Made by a program: the position numbers and the translations under genes. Positions 40,201 through 51,835 of a DNA stretch of 64,000 bases are shown in pieces. The notes under the pieces were generated by a model. That model was given only the letters and a program-made list of their open reading frames with translations. It did no database searches and was not told the origin of the DNA. How positions within the stretch are numbered: the first letter of the stretch is position 1; each line of letters opens with the position of its first letter. The DNA lies in contig VZRR01008214.1 of assembly GCA_013398015.1 (NCBI GenBank), positions 414,320-478,319 of the forward strand, given 5' to 3'. This DNA comes from Oreocharis arfaki. Its lineage: Eukaryota > Chordata > Aves > Passeriformes > Paramythiidae.

Positions 40201-41187
40201 ATGCAATAAATTAAAGGATTTAATCCCCTCCTCAAATGGAATATATTCCTTTCTATAATAAGCTCTGAAATTCTGTGGATCTTGAACTTCTGTCCTAATT
40301 TTAGGCAGTTTTACATTAAGGGGATATGACTATTCATTTATTGAGAGTGAATGAGAAATGTGACCTAGGCTGCTATTTTTCTGTCATGCTTTTTTTTCCT
40401 AGTAGCTTTAAGAAAAAAGAAAAAAAGAGAATCAGGAAGAATGTGGCATGCGCATGTGACTTACATCAGCCTACTAACTTGCTTACTCCGTATCTGAATT
40501 TCCATATTCTTTAAGAATAGTAACACTGAGAGTGTGGGGTTTCTTTCTTCATCTGAAATCTCGGCATTTAAATATTTCTGCTGGGCTCAGAACTATGTAT
40601 GCAATTGAGATGTTTATTGACAACTGCAGAGAAATCGTACTTTCAAAAATACAATATTTAGCTGAGAAAACATTTTAATGAAAGATTCATGCAACAGGAC
40701 AGCAGTAAATACGTTGTTAAATCTATATTTGTAATGGGAATGGAACCGTGTTATCTTACAAATAGAAACATCACGTTCTGTTCCAGAATTTTTGAAAAAC
40801 AGAGCTTAAGTAAGACTGGTTTGGGTTTTTTTTCCATTTCTCGAATGTCCCTTTCTTCTCATGATAAATAATTTTCATATTATATGACTAATTCACATTA
40901 AAACTACATAATATTTTTAATTCATTTTATGGTAGTTCTCAAAATTTTTAGTATTTAGGAATACTGTTAGATGACCAAAGAGTTGAACATCCTCCTGTAT
41001 GATCAACTTAAGTGAAGTTATAAAACAGAATGGCGTTTAGCTGGCTTTGGAATAGACAGGATGAGAGAGATTCCAATAAGCATCTTCAATATAGAAGCCC
41101 ACATGTTCACTACATTTCTATATTTTTAAGGCCGCAGCAGAGAATAAAACAGTTATGGTCCATCTTATGTTCTCTGACAAAAGAAAT
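37286..41187 (+). other. Intron sequence with AT-rich palindromes
   Basis: Unique-looking AT-rich intron. It holds a perfect 12-bp-arm inverted repeat at 39554-39580 and an AT-only tract at about 39804-39840. No coding or mobile element was recognised. Confidence 0.65.
39554..39580. repeat. Perfect inverted repeat, 12-bp arms, 3-base loop
   Basis: The arm tactaaatattc at 39554-39565 and its exact reverse complement at 39569-39580 are separated by aat. The palindrome cattaatg and then gagaatattctc follow within 40 bases, making a small cluster of dyad symmetries. Confidence 0.9.
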
Positions 41188-41663
41188 CATAGATTTGTGA
41201 CATCATGTAAGTTGGAAGGGGCCTCAGGAGGCCTTCTGTCCACAGCAAGGTCAACTACAATAATTTGCTTCGGCCCATATCTACTTTCAGTATCTTCAAA
41301 GATGGAGGTACTGTCTCTAGTGACTGTCTCCAGTGACTGTCTCCAGGCTCCTGTTCCAGTGTCTGACCTCAATCACGGAAAATTTCATTTTCCTTACATT
41401 GAATCTGAATTTCACATGTTTCAGTTTACGTTCATTCCCTCTTGTCTTTCATTATTCACCTTTCAGAAGAAATTGGCTCTATATTCTCAGTACTTTCCCA
41501 TTAGGTGGTTGAAGACAACAGTAAGGTGCCCCATAAATCTTCTCTTCTCCAATCTGAACACATCAATTTTTTTCAGCTTCTCCTCCAGTCATACACTCCA
41601 GCTCCCAAACCACTGTGGCAGCCTTCTACATGACTCAGTCCAGTATGCCTTTGTCTTTCCTGT
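41188..41663 (-). mobile_element. Diverged CR1 LINE 3' region (antisense)
   Basis: Plus-strand sequence runs colinearly with the reverse complement of a CR1 3' UTR and ORF2 tail. The order is aagttggaaggggcctcagg, then tcttcaaagatgga, tgttccagtgtctgacc, ccctcttgtctttc, aaatcttctcttctcc and ccagtatgcctttgtctttc. It stops abruptly at the LTR beginning at 41664, which seems to have inserted into it. A 13-bp unit, gtctccagtgact, is repeated near 41315-41345. The 195-residue plus-strand frame at 41155-41742 is antisense CR1 running into the LTR, not a gene. Confidence 0.8.
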
Positions 41664-43413
41664 TGTGGTGGGCCGACCCTGGCTGGGTGCCAGGTGCTCA
41701 CCAAGCTGCTCTATCACTCCCCCTCCTCAGCTGGGCAGGTGAGAGGAAATCCAACAAAAAGCTTATGGATCCAGGTAAGAGCAGGGAGAGATCACCCAGG
41801 ATTACTGTTTGATCAGAGGCAAAACAGACTTGACTTGGAGAAATTAGTTTCTCACCCTTAAAATCTGAGTAGATTTCACCCACTTTTCCCCCACCCCTCC
41901 CTTCTTCCCAGGCCTAATTTTACTCATGATTTTCTCTACCTCCTCCACCAAAACAGTGCAGGGACACAGAATGGGGGGTGGGGCCAGTTCATCACATGTT
42001 GTCTCTGCCATTCCTTCCTCCTCATGGGCATGACTCCTCAGACTTTCTGTGCTCCAGGATGAGGTCCTTCCCATGGGAGAGAGTCCTCAGAAAACTTCTC
42101 CAGACTGAGGCATTCACACAGGCCGCAGTTCTTCATGAACAGCTCCACCATGGGTCTCTTCCACGTCCTTCAGGAACAGACTGCTCCAGTGTGGGATATC
42201 CCATGGGGTCACAAGTCCTAACAGCAAACCTGCTCCAGTGTGGGCTTCTCTCTCTGTAGGGCCACAGGTTCTTCCAGAAGCCTACTTCAGTACAGGGTTC
42301 CCATGGGGCTGAGTCTCCTTCAGGTGCATCCACCTGCTCCCATATGAGGCTCTCCAGAGGCTGCAGGTGGATATCTGCTCCATCATGGACCTCCATGAGG
42401 TCCAGCCTGCCCGTCCCTGGTCTTCACCACAGACTGCAGAACTCTGCTGTGGTGTCTGAAGCACTTTCTCCTCCTCCTTTTTCACTGACCTTGCTGTGTG
42501 CAGGGCTGTTTCCCTCATGGCCTCACACCTCTCCAGCTAAAATTGCAGTTTTAATGCCTTTCTTGAATACATTATCCCAGAGGTGCTGTCACTGTGTTAT
42601 GAATGGATGATGTGGGTTTAAGTAAGTCCCTGCCTTTTTCCCAGGCCTCTGGAAGCAGGCAGTCACATTATTGAGGTGCCAGCACCCTAAGACCCACTCT
42701 CATTCGTAAGTTCTTTAATAATGGCTGATTTGGTCTATTATAGAATGAATTACTTATTTAATAGACACAAAATTAACAGACATAAGACTTAAACCAGAGT
42801 ATTACTACACAGGAATAAGACAAAAGGGAATACCAGTATTTCACATGCAGGGTTAAAGGCACCATTAAATTTACAGCTAGCTAAGAAACAGTATAACTTA
42901 GGATCCAATGTTTCTTACCACCAAATTGTTGAAGGGGCACATATTGAAATCCTTTCCCTCAATTTCTGGAAAAGTAACCGCGAAGTTGTGTCCAAGCTTT
43001 GGGAAGAAATCGTCTTTCACATTCCAAAGGAGTGTGTAAGAGACTTCTACCTCTGTGATAAACTGTAGTACTTTTAGTGTGTAAAAACAGACCTTCTGGT
43101 CACCTATGTTTTTTTATCTCTTTCCCACATCTGTTAAGGGGGCAGACCTTTTGGAGCCGGGAGATGATACCCTCTGGGCCTTGCCCACCTGGGTTATCTC
43201 TCCTGTCTGCACCAGCCACCCGTGGTGGGGAGGGGGGTGATATGCCCTGCTACACACTGTCACTGATGGGTCTAACCTTGGCCAGCCGTGGGTCCATCTT
43301 GGAGCCACCAGGCATTGGCTCTGTCAGATACGGGGGAAATTCCAGCAGCTTCTCACAGAAGCCACCCCTATAGCCTGCCTGGTTCCAAAACCTTGTCATT
43401 AAAACCCTTTACA
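41664..43413 (-). mobile_element. Near-complete avian ERVL-type LTR (antisense), interrupted by another insertion
   Basis: The plus strand opens with tgtggtgggccgaccctggc and closes with ccaaaaccttgtcatt...ttaca, so the minus strand runs TGTAA...CCACCACA with proper TG/CA ends. Inside are several tandem-like blocks of the type tccagtgtgg...cccatgggg (42060-42420), which are typical of this common bird LTR family. The LTR is split at 42593-43256 by a separate insertion; without it the element is about 1.09 kb. No internal retroviral genes adjoin it, so it is a solo LTR. Partial relatives lie at 50530-50909 and 62733-63140. The family name is from recognition, not a library search. Confidence 0.82.
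42593..43256. mobile_element. Insertion nested in the ERVL-type LTR, likely a solo LTR of another family
   Basis: The host LTR breaks at ctgtcactg (42586-42594). It resumes with an identical ctgtcactg at 43257-43265 and continues into host LTR sequence (atgggtctaaccttggccag). The inserted 664 bp begins TGTGT and ends ACACA, a 5-bp terminal inverted repeat with TG/CA ends, as in LTRs. If those ends are right, the target duplication is the 7 bp ctgtcac. No coding sequence was seen. Orientation is unresolved. Confidence 0.72.
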
Positions 43414-44815
43414 CTCATACTGGACTTTTATATGATGCGCTGTAAAAGTGTCTATTTCTCACAAATGATTATGAAAGACCCTAAGGGGACTAGCTCAAAT
43501 ACAGAAATCTAGTGTGTATGCATATGAAAAATTAGGTGAGATTTCCAGTTCCATATGTTAAGTGGATCCCGCAAATGCAAAGTGAAAGAAATTGATGGGA
43601 AAACCTATCTCTAGATACCAGACTATGAATAAAAAGAAGCATGAGAGAAGACAAGATACAGCAGGCAAGATGATTCTGAGAAAAGGAACAGGCAATTTTG
43701 AAACTGTTAATGGAAAAAAAAAATCACCACAGTTCAAAGATGGGACGGAAGACAAAATAATGAGTAAGAAAAATACAGTGATTATAGGGTATTGTTAAAG
43801 GATTAAATGAGAAGGTCAAAGCTGGGGGAATGGAGAGGGCAAACAAAATATAAATATATACAACTGGAACCCAATTTTTCCAGGGCAACAAGTTGTATGT
43901 TTCCTTGAATGCATATGAATCTGTTTTGAGAAAAAAACAACCAAACTTTTGAATATGAACTAGTCTGTATTTTATTTTCTCTTTTTTCTTTCTTTGTCAA
44001 ACAACATATGATCATATTTAGAGACTGCTGCTCTTCATTTATCAGTAACCACTGTACTGTGTTCTGCCAAAAATGGTACATTTCTCTTTGCTGAATTGAG
44101 ATAAAGATTTTTACTGTGTCAGGAAGACAAACATGAATACTATCCTGACCACAAATAAACAGACTGAATGGCAAGTAATCTAGCTGCATCAAAGATGCAG
44201 GGGAAAAATTCATTCATTACAGTGTAGCATTTTCTCAAAAAGTAAAAAAAAATCCAAAAGATAAACTTCATAAATATGCTGCATTGTTAATGAATATTTT
44301 ATATTTGCTAAAAAAACCTAACAATAGTCTTATACATTTTTCATATGCGTACTTCAAATAATATTCATAAAGATATTAGTACTGAGTACATTATTTATAC
44401 ATATTATAAAAACATGTTTATTAATAAAGTACATAAATATATATTTCTATAAACACTAAAACAAAGTGACCTTCGGTATGTATCTATCGTCCTATGATAT
44501 TATTTTTGAGGTAATTTAGTTTAGTCATATTTTTGAAATTGTATACCACAGGCTGAGAACTGTACTTTTGATTTTTTACAAGTTTTAGTATTTTAAAAGC
44601 TTAACTTTCTGATCTTAATTTTTAGTCATTTCTACAGAGGTATAGGGAATTCCTGCATCAGAGAATAGGGTAGGAAGTAAATAGAACACGGCTTCAAAAA
44701 TAGTAGTAATTTTTGTAGGCCTTCAGTACCTAAAGGGAGACTACTAAAAGAAAGCTAGAGAGAGACTTTCCACAAGGGAGTGTAGTGGTAGGACAATAGG
44801 AGATGGCATTAAGCT
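43414..44815 (+). other. Intron sequence without recognised elements
   Basis: AT-rich intron. The segment just after 43413 (ctcatactggac) may be the continuation of the CR1 interrupted at 41663, but the match is too short to assert. Nothing else was recognised. Confidence 0.6.
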
Positions 44816-44819
44816 GAGG

Positions 44820-45041
44820 AGTACAGGTTTAGATTAGATATTAGGAAGAAACACTGTGAGGGTGGTGAGGCACTGGAACAGGTTGCTCAGAGATGTTGTA
44901 GATGTCCCATCCCTGGAGGTGCTCAAGCCCTGGCTGGATGGACCTCATCTAGTGGAAGGTGCCCCTGCTTATGGCAGGGGTGTTGGAACTAGATTATATT
45001 TAAGATCTCTTCAAACCCAACCACTCTATGATTCTATGACT
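44820..45041 (+). mobile_element. CR1 LINE 3'-end fragment (sense)
   Basis: Begins in the ORF2 tail (ttagattagatattaggaag; frame reads VRVVRHWNRLLRDVV). It carries the 3' UTR hairpin-like segment gcccctgcttatggcagggg and ends with the octamer repeat tatgattctatga. Same orientation and structure as the copy at 10700-10935. Confidence 0.94.
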
Positions 45042-46890
45042 CATCCTCATTTAGCTGAGGTTACGGTAGATGCAGAGAAATATAATCACTTACAGAAACA
45101 ACTCCAGTTTAGAATATATGAAAAAAGTAATAAATAAAGTAAAAAGTATCAAGGGTTTTCAACATTTAAAACCTAAAGTAAGAAAATTACTTAGCTGTAT
45201 TCAGGCTCTTATCTAGTCCTTCAAAAAAAAGCAAAGAAAAAAAAATGAGGTAAAAATCTTTATTTTCTGTGGTGGTGGTTGGCTGTAACAAAAATACTAG
45301 CTTTCTAGTGATTTCCCTTCTGTGAATTTTCATTGCCTAATAGTATGACTGTATTTGCTCTCCAGTGCGTGAATTCTGCAATGAGATTATTAATTTACAT
45401 CTATACTGTTGCCTATTTTCAAGAAAATTTTAACCGTGTTTTTCAAAATGTGTCACTACTGCTAAATTTGTTAAAAGCTCAGCTATAGATTCAAGAGGGA
45501 AGAAGTAAAACTGAAATTCTTAGTAATTGTATAGTCAATTCAGCATCAAGTTTCAACAGTGCAGTCTGGGGCTTCTCTTGCATTTTGCTATACAAGTAAT
45601 CATATGTGCTGTGTTCTCCTAAGCATAATGTTTAATTTATATGACAATAATTTATGCTGTTGTTGAATTATTTAACTTTCAGGTATTCTATCCTGTTATG
45701 TAACGAATGTGTTTTTCTTTTATTCTGTTGCACTCTCATCGTGATGAAAACAGCATGTTAAGCATTTTATTACTGTATAATTACATTGTGTGCTTTCAGA
45801 ATTGTCACTTAGATGCAAATACTTCAGCAGCCAATTAATTGTATGACGTTCTCCAGCCAATTTGCATTTTCTTGTTCATTTTCTTTGCTGTGCCTTCACT
45901 GAATGTGCCCAGACACATAAATGGTATTTGCATTGTTGTCAGCATGACATTAAAACCCAATTCATTTTAGAATTAATCTTTCAAAATTCTTGTGATAGAA
46001 ATTTTTTCTGCTGAACTCAGGTTTTTTCCTCATGTATCTCTAAATACCGTCCTTTACTGATTAAAAATATTGCTTTAGTAAATCCTGTGTAGTGCCATTG
46101 GTCCAGATGGAATTGTAATTCCATCCACCAGCACACATACCATTCCACCATCTTCATAAACAATGTGACCTACCGAGTATTGGACGAGAAGTGTTTCAAC
46201 TGAATATATATAAATATGTCCACAGGCATATTATCAGGGTGTTGGGTCTTGAAAACATAACCTTGACAGTCATTCTCATATAAAGGGCAGGACAATAGGT
46301 AGTAGTAACTGGTGCTTATCTTACTTTACAATTTTTTTGCATGGATGTCTCCTACGAGCAGCTACAAACATCCACATCCCTTTGGTGAATCACCCACACA
46401 CTTCTCAAAACCCCTTGTGTATTGTGTCTCTCTGTGGCAACACAACGGTTATGCTGTTACATTGGTTACACTGTTTCAGTGCATTAATTTTAGTGGTCAT
46501 GGTAAGCAAATATTAATTTTATCTTGATTAATGCACTTTGATTTATGCATATAATAGATCCCAGCTCAAGCTACAGGAGTCAGAGTATGAAGTTGGTTAC
46601 ATTGAGATAAGATATCCATATTGATTCCCTTTTGATATTTATTTCATCTAGGCACTTCCATAACATGATTCCATTGTAATATGGTATTTCATTTTCAACA
46701 TGCTCCCAATAAATATTTATCACAAATAATATCATGATACTGATTTTAATTGCCTTTATCAGGAGAGCGATTTGACAGCAACATTATGTATTCAGCTTTT
46801 TTAATACTCTTAAAAGGTTTTAAACTTAATAAGATAGAGTGTACTTCACAAAAATCTATAAAACAAAATAGCTTCATGTCTTGTATTTTG
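45042..46890 (+). other. Intron sequence without recognised elements
   Basis: AT-rich unique-looking intron; only chance-length frames are present. Confidence 0.65.
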
Positions 46891-46972
46891 AAGGTGTCCC
46901 TGCCAGTGCAGAGGGATTGCAACTAGATGATGATTAAGACTCCTTCCAACCTAAACAATTGTTTGATTCTAT
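46891..46972 (+). mobile_element. Very short CR1 LINE 3' tail (sense)
   Basis: Only the last ~80 bases of a CR1 remain: aaggtgtccctgccagtgca, then aactagatgatgattaagac, and ending in gtttgattctat. This is the same order as the 3' UTR of the longer copies. Confidence 0.82.
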
Positions 46973-48265
46973 ATCCTGCTAGAGGATGAATAGGGAAATA
47001 AAGGATTAATATGGCAATAAAGAGAAGCTTTTTCAGAATTCAGAATTCAGATTTCAGCAAGGTGGTCTACTACAAGGTCTGTCATCAGCTCTGTTTCATT
47101 TTGGGAAGTGTTTGTAACAGGTGTAGTCATACAGAGTGCTGTGACTCTTAATATCAATAAATGTATTGCAACATCCATATTTGCAAACAGCACTAGAAAG
47201 ATGTATGTTATTTTTTATTTATGATTATGTCAGTTCTGCTATCATTGCTTTTTTCACTAGATCATTATTACAAATTTTGGCACCTGCTTAAGTCCTGGCA
47301 ATTGAACCTTTGAAATTTTCAGTAGCTGAGAGCAAGCTAATGAAAATAAAAGATGAACATTTGAACCATGTTCCAATCACTTTCTAAATCTGAAGTCATA
47401 AAATAGACATCAACCTGAGATTTTAAGCTGACTATTAGACATGCATTGTGATTTTCCAGGAAAAAATCTATAATGAATTCTGGCACATATCTTGAATGCT
47501 TTAGACTTCTATCATAAACCAGGATGGCTCCAATGATGCCATGACTACCTGTTGACTCAATGATGTGTGAAATAAGATGGATGTGCATTGTAAGTCTCAA
47601 TGGCCCCAAAGGCAAGGCTTTTAAAAAGAACAGTTATGTATAATTTTTTGATTAATGTTGAAGGGACAAAAAGCACAGATATAAAAAACGTGTATGTGTA
47701 TGTGTATGCGTATGCATATGGGTATGTGTTCACTGTGCAATTTGTCATGGGGGGAAAGGAATACCGAAATATGTACTTGACAGAGCTCAATCTTTTAACT
47801 TTTTAAGTAGAAGATCAGAGGAAATAGATGTGACAGAGTATAGCTTTTACCTTACTCACACTGATGTACACCCTGATCAGCACTCCAGAGCGGACATCGG
47901 TTACATCCAAGGAAGTCAATGCTCGTTCCAGCCACTCCTAGTGCTGGTGTTCATGCAGTGGCTGGGCTTCAACACACAGCAGTTCCACTGTGGGCACGTT
48001 GTTTTTATGTGATTTTGTATGGCTGTATTAAAATATTTCCAGCAGATCTCTACAGACAAGAGTCTTTGAAGGAAATCAGATCAGTCCACAATGACCCATG
48101 TCATGCACCTTCCATTATTTTCTGGTATTGTTCTGACAGTTGTTGATCTGTTGCTAGTGTCAATTCTTGTTACACTAAGTTTGTGTTTACGGTATCCTGG
48201 CTTCCATGGCTTTCCACGGTCTGCACTGTACTCAGTTCTTGACCTAGATGAAGGCACAATATTCC
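46973..48265 (+). other. Intron sequence with a short TATGTG-type simple repeat
   Basis: Includes a degenerate 6-bp repeat (tatgtg and variants) at about 47690-47729. A GC-richer patch at 47850-48010 was not assigned to any family. No gene was recognised. Confidence 0.65.
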
Positions 48266-48751
48266 CAGAATCACAGAAACAGACATTATCTGAGGCTGAA
48301 AGGCACTTCCGAATATCATCTAGTTCAAGTCCCCCCACTCAAAGAAAGGCCATCTGGAGTGGCGTGATCAGAGCTATATCCAGTTGAGTACCTGCAGGAT
48401 AGACAGCCCACAGCCTCCCCAAACAACCTGTTTGAATGTTCAATCAACCTTACAGTAGGAAAAAATATGTTTGAATGGTATTTCTTCTATTTCAATTTGT
48501 GCCAAATTTTCTAGTTATTTCTCTTGGTACCATTGAGAAGAACCTACCTCCATCTTCCCTGTCAAGTATTTATGAGCATTAATGATTCCCCTTGAATCTT
48601 CTCTACCCCAGGCTGAGCATGTACTCGCTCAGATTCCCTGGCATGTCTGCAGCTCCAGTCCCTGAATAATTTTTGACTCTTCGTGGGACTTGCTCTATCC
48701 ATATCTCTCATACTGGGGAGCCATCACTGGACACAGTACTCCAGGTGTAGG
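48266..48751 (-). mobile_element. CR1 LINE 3' region (antisense)
   Basis: The plus strand starts with the reversed terminal repeat (ccagaatcacagaaacag) and proceeds through recognisable CR1 antisense blocks: gaatatcatctagttcaagt, tacctgcaggatagacagcc, cctccccaaacaacctg, aggctgagcatgtactc and cactggacacagtactccag. It is cut by the LTR starting at 48752. Confidence 0.88.
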
Positions 48752-49218
48752 TGTCGGCGACTGAAACACAGACCCAGACTGGCAGGGAATCTGAATCGTT
48801 TATTCAAAGGAACAAGCTGGATTTATACAATTCTTTAAGACCTAGTGTTTCCTCTAAGCAACCTACCACACATTGCCATGTCAGCAATGCACTTTCTAAA
48901 TGTCCTTCCATTGGGTGATCACACGCTGTCTACTCGTCTGTCAGCTTCCGGCAGGCTCCTCTCCACAGGGCTCTGCCATGTGACACCTCCTCCCCCCAGG
49001 GTCCAGGGCAGACAAACCTCTGTGTGCTGCCATGTGCTCCTTTGTGCTGCCATGTGCTTCTGCAGGCATGTCCCACAGCCCATAGCTCAACTCCATCCCA
49101 TCTCTTACCACAGTGAGGGAACTGGTCTCTATCTGGACTTCATGCTGCTTCTTGCATTTCACCACCCTTCATGCATTTAACCACCCAGCTCTTCAGTCAC
49201 TCTTCAACACACATCACA
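48752..49218 (-). mobile_element. Solo LTR (antisense), retroviral type
   Basis: The plus strand opens with tgtcggcgactgaaacacag. In the minus orientation a TATAAA (48822-48827) is followed by an AATAAA (48799-48804) about 20 bases later and then a short U5 ending in ...CGCCGACA. The U3 side extends to about 49218; that boundary is approximate because no matching target duplication was found. It abuts the CR1 copy exactly at 48751, so it probably inserted in it. No proviral genes are nearby. Confidence 0.7.
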
Positions 49219-50529
49219 GACTCATCATCTACCCCATACTTTATCAGTTTGTCTTGAGAGTGTTACTGGCTAAAGTGAAGGAGATATATTCAACTTCCAC
49301 TTGAAAAACTTTGTTCATCACTCAAGCAGAACACTGAAACTCCTATTTCTAAATTCTTCTGTGGTGTAAAAATCTTTTCCTTCCAGTTCTGATTTTAGTT
49401 TTCCAAATTTGAACATCTCAGTGAACTTTTCAAATGCAGGCTGACTTAAATTAAGTTTGATAAATTTTGGCAAATAAGGTAACAGAGCTGCCAAAGCAGT
49501 CATAAATTGGCTGAGAAAATGCCTTCAAAAGAGGTGAAGTCCTGCTCCTCTCTTCTGGCGAAGCAGTAGTCACAATTCACATTCTTAAGTGCTGAATTTT
49601 AAGGTCTCTGCATGATTAAGCAACTACAGAAATCTTGACTCCGAAATCTTGAAAACATTTTGTCATCATTTAGGCATTTTGTGATGCAATAAAACACAAA
49701 TTCTTGTAAAAAATGTAACATTACAGGAGTAAAGAGATCACAAATACGCCACAGAAGTTGTGCTTGTTTTGCACAGTTCTTGGTAAGAATACACCCTGAT
49801 GTTAAGTGGTTTTACAAAAATGAGCATATGGAATTGCACATTTTAGGAAGAAGTTTTGATGAACATTTGCATTTTTCTTCAGTTCATAAAAGTAAATTAT
49901 TTTAAGCTGCATGCTCCTTGCATGCATGTAATCCAGTTGTCGTGAGGCCAGGAGGTGCAAAGGACTAGACAATGAAAGTTATGATAGCCTCTTATGCCTC
50001 TAAAGTCCTGAATGTAACACAGAAAATTAGTATGAGTTGCTTGCTTGATGGTTTAGATATTGAAGTGGTCTCATTCCAACATTTTTAAAGCTAAGATAAA
50101 AATGGCTGAAGATGCATGCATTGCAATCCTTTTTCCATTGAATGGTGCAAATCTTAAAATCAGTGCACCTTTTCTGAGGAAAAATCCCACAACTTTTTAT
50201 CAGGTTAAGAGAGTCGAAAATAAAATAAAGGATCTATTCTTTTCTCACCTGATCTTGCTCTAGGTGCTCTCCTAGATTATGTGCAGGGAAATTAAAAAAA
50301 AATTAAGTGAATTCAAAGAGTACAAGTTCTTCACTGCTTTTGTTTTTCAATTTGCTTGGCTTTTATTTTTCTTTTCTATCTCTAAGCTATCACAGAAACG
50401 ATAGGAGAACTTATTTTGGGGCCATAGGAGGTTATCAAATACAGCACACTCTCAAGTCTGACTTTAAAGGCAGTTATATTTTCTCTGAGTCTTGTGCAGC
50501 TCACTTTCAAAAATTTCCAAGACTGTAAG
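49219..50529 (+). other. Intron sequence without recognised elements
   Basis: AT-rich intron between two LTRs; no gene or repeat family was recognised. Confidence 0.6.
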
Positions 50530-50909
50530 TTCCACAGCCTCTCCAGGCAAACATAAGCTCCCAGGAAAAAACCTGCAACACCATGGTCTTCTTCACCAGC
50601 TACAGGGGAACTTCTGCACCTGTATCCTATTGTACCTTCTCCTTCCGCACTGGTCTTCGTGGCTTCAGGTTTGCATTGCTCATTTTCTTGATGCCTTTCT
50701 CTCTCTGCTGCTGCACAGTATTTTTCCTTCTTCCTAAATGCTACCACAGAGGTACCACCAATATTGATGATTGCCTCCATTTTAGTCAGTGGTGGAGCTC
50801 CATCTTGGAGCATCCTGGAACTGGCTGAATGGGGGCAGCCCCTGACTTCTCACAGAGGCCACTTCTGCAGCCCCCTGATACCAAAACCTTGTCACACTAA
50901 GCCAGTACA
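50530..50909 (-). mobile_element. 5' part of an avian ERVL-type LTR (antisense)
   Basis: Related to the LTR at 41664-43413. Shared blocks, in the same order, include gagctccatcttggagc, cttctcacagaggccac and ccaaaaccttgtcac, and the edge on the plus strand is gccagtaca at 50909. Only the U3-side portion is recognisable; the left boundary is approximate. Confidence 0.75.
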
Positions 50910-51047
50910 ATCTTCATTTGTGCAAGTTTTTTTCTTGGTGGCTTTCACATCCTGCCTGCTACACTCTTCTCCTGAGAAGGTCCTTCAAACTAAGAGGTGT
51001 CAACTGATCCCAAAGGAAGAGCTAACTCTTCCTCTCTGCAAGTCATA

Positions 51048-51645
51048 TGTGGATTAGACTCCCCAACTCCTAAGTCGTGAAGTAGGTATGAATTTATTCG
51101 GAATAAATTAGGAGCTGGACGCACGAGGGAATAATTCCTCTGAAAACGTGTGCACCGTCCATGGCACTCAGCTTAGTTTATATTAGGTTACAAACTTCAT
51201 TGCAAGAAATTACATAGTCTTGCCTATACATATTCATTACCTATGATATCATTACCTATCATATGATGCTTCACATGATAGTAAATTCAAAAGTCATTTC
51301 TATATGCTTGCGCCTGCGCAGTGCACCTGGTGGTTGTGGGCCGGGGTCCCTTGGATGAAGTAAGAGTCTTCCTCAGATAAGTAAGAAATCTTCCACAGGG
51401 TGAACTTTTTACCTCACTCCTTTTGCGCATACTCTCTGAGTCCTTGGTCCAAGTCCAAACCTTGAAGCTGGTTTGAGCTCGGGTTTGAGTTTTGGGGTCC
51501 GAAGCAGGATCTCTGGTCACGGCTACTTCTCACAGCAATGGTCCCTTTTCTGCTTGGCAAGCACAGTAACTACTGAACAAACTAGATACATTATTTAGCA
51601 TGCAGCTGGCTTTCTAGCCCCCCTTAATTTCTTAACCCTAACTTA
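51048..51645 (-). mobile_element. Probable solo LTR (antisense), family unknown
   Basis: The plus strand opens with tgtggattagactccccaac. Read on the minus strand, a TATAAA (51177-51182) precedes an AATAAA (51093-51098) by about 80 bases, and the U5 end is short: a U3-R-U5 layout. The right boundary is uncertain (51590 and about 51645 are both possible), and no target duplication was found. It differs in sequence from the other LTRs here. Confidence 0.58.
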
Positions 51646-51791
51646 CCTGAATCACAGACAGTGTCTGCCAGATGACAGTGGGTGCTCTGGTTAGGATTCA
51701 GCCTTCTTCCTGACTTTACCACCACTTGATTTTCACAAAACAGAAACAAACTTCTTTTATACAGTAAAATATCAACAGATGGATAAAACAC

Positions 51792-51835
<44 letters not shown>

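Noticed and set aside
41155..41742. 195-residue plus-strand open frame
   Set aside because: It is antisense CR1 sequence joined to antisense LTR sequence; no protein domain.
43803..44213. 136-residue minus-strand open frame
   Set aside because: No domain, no splice context, composition like flanking intron; chance length.
50382..50813. 143-residue minus-strand open frame
   Set aside because: It overlaps the decayed ERVL-type LTR and adjoining intron; no gag, pol or env similarity.
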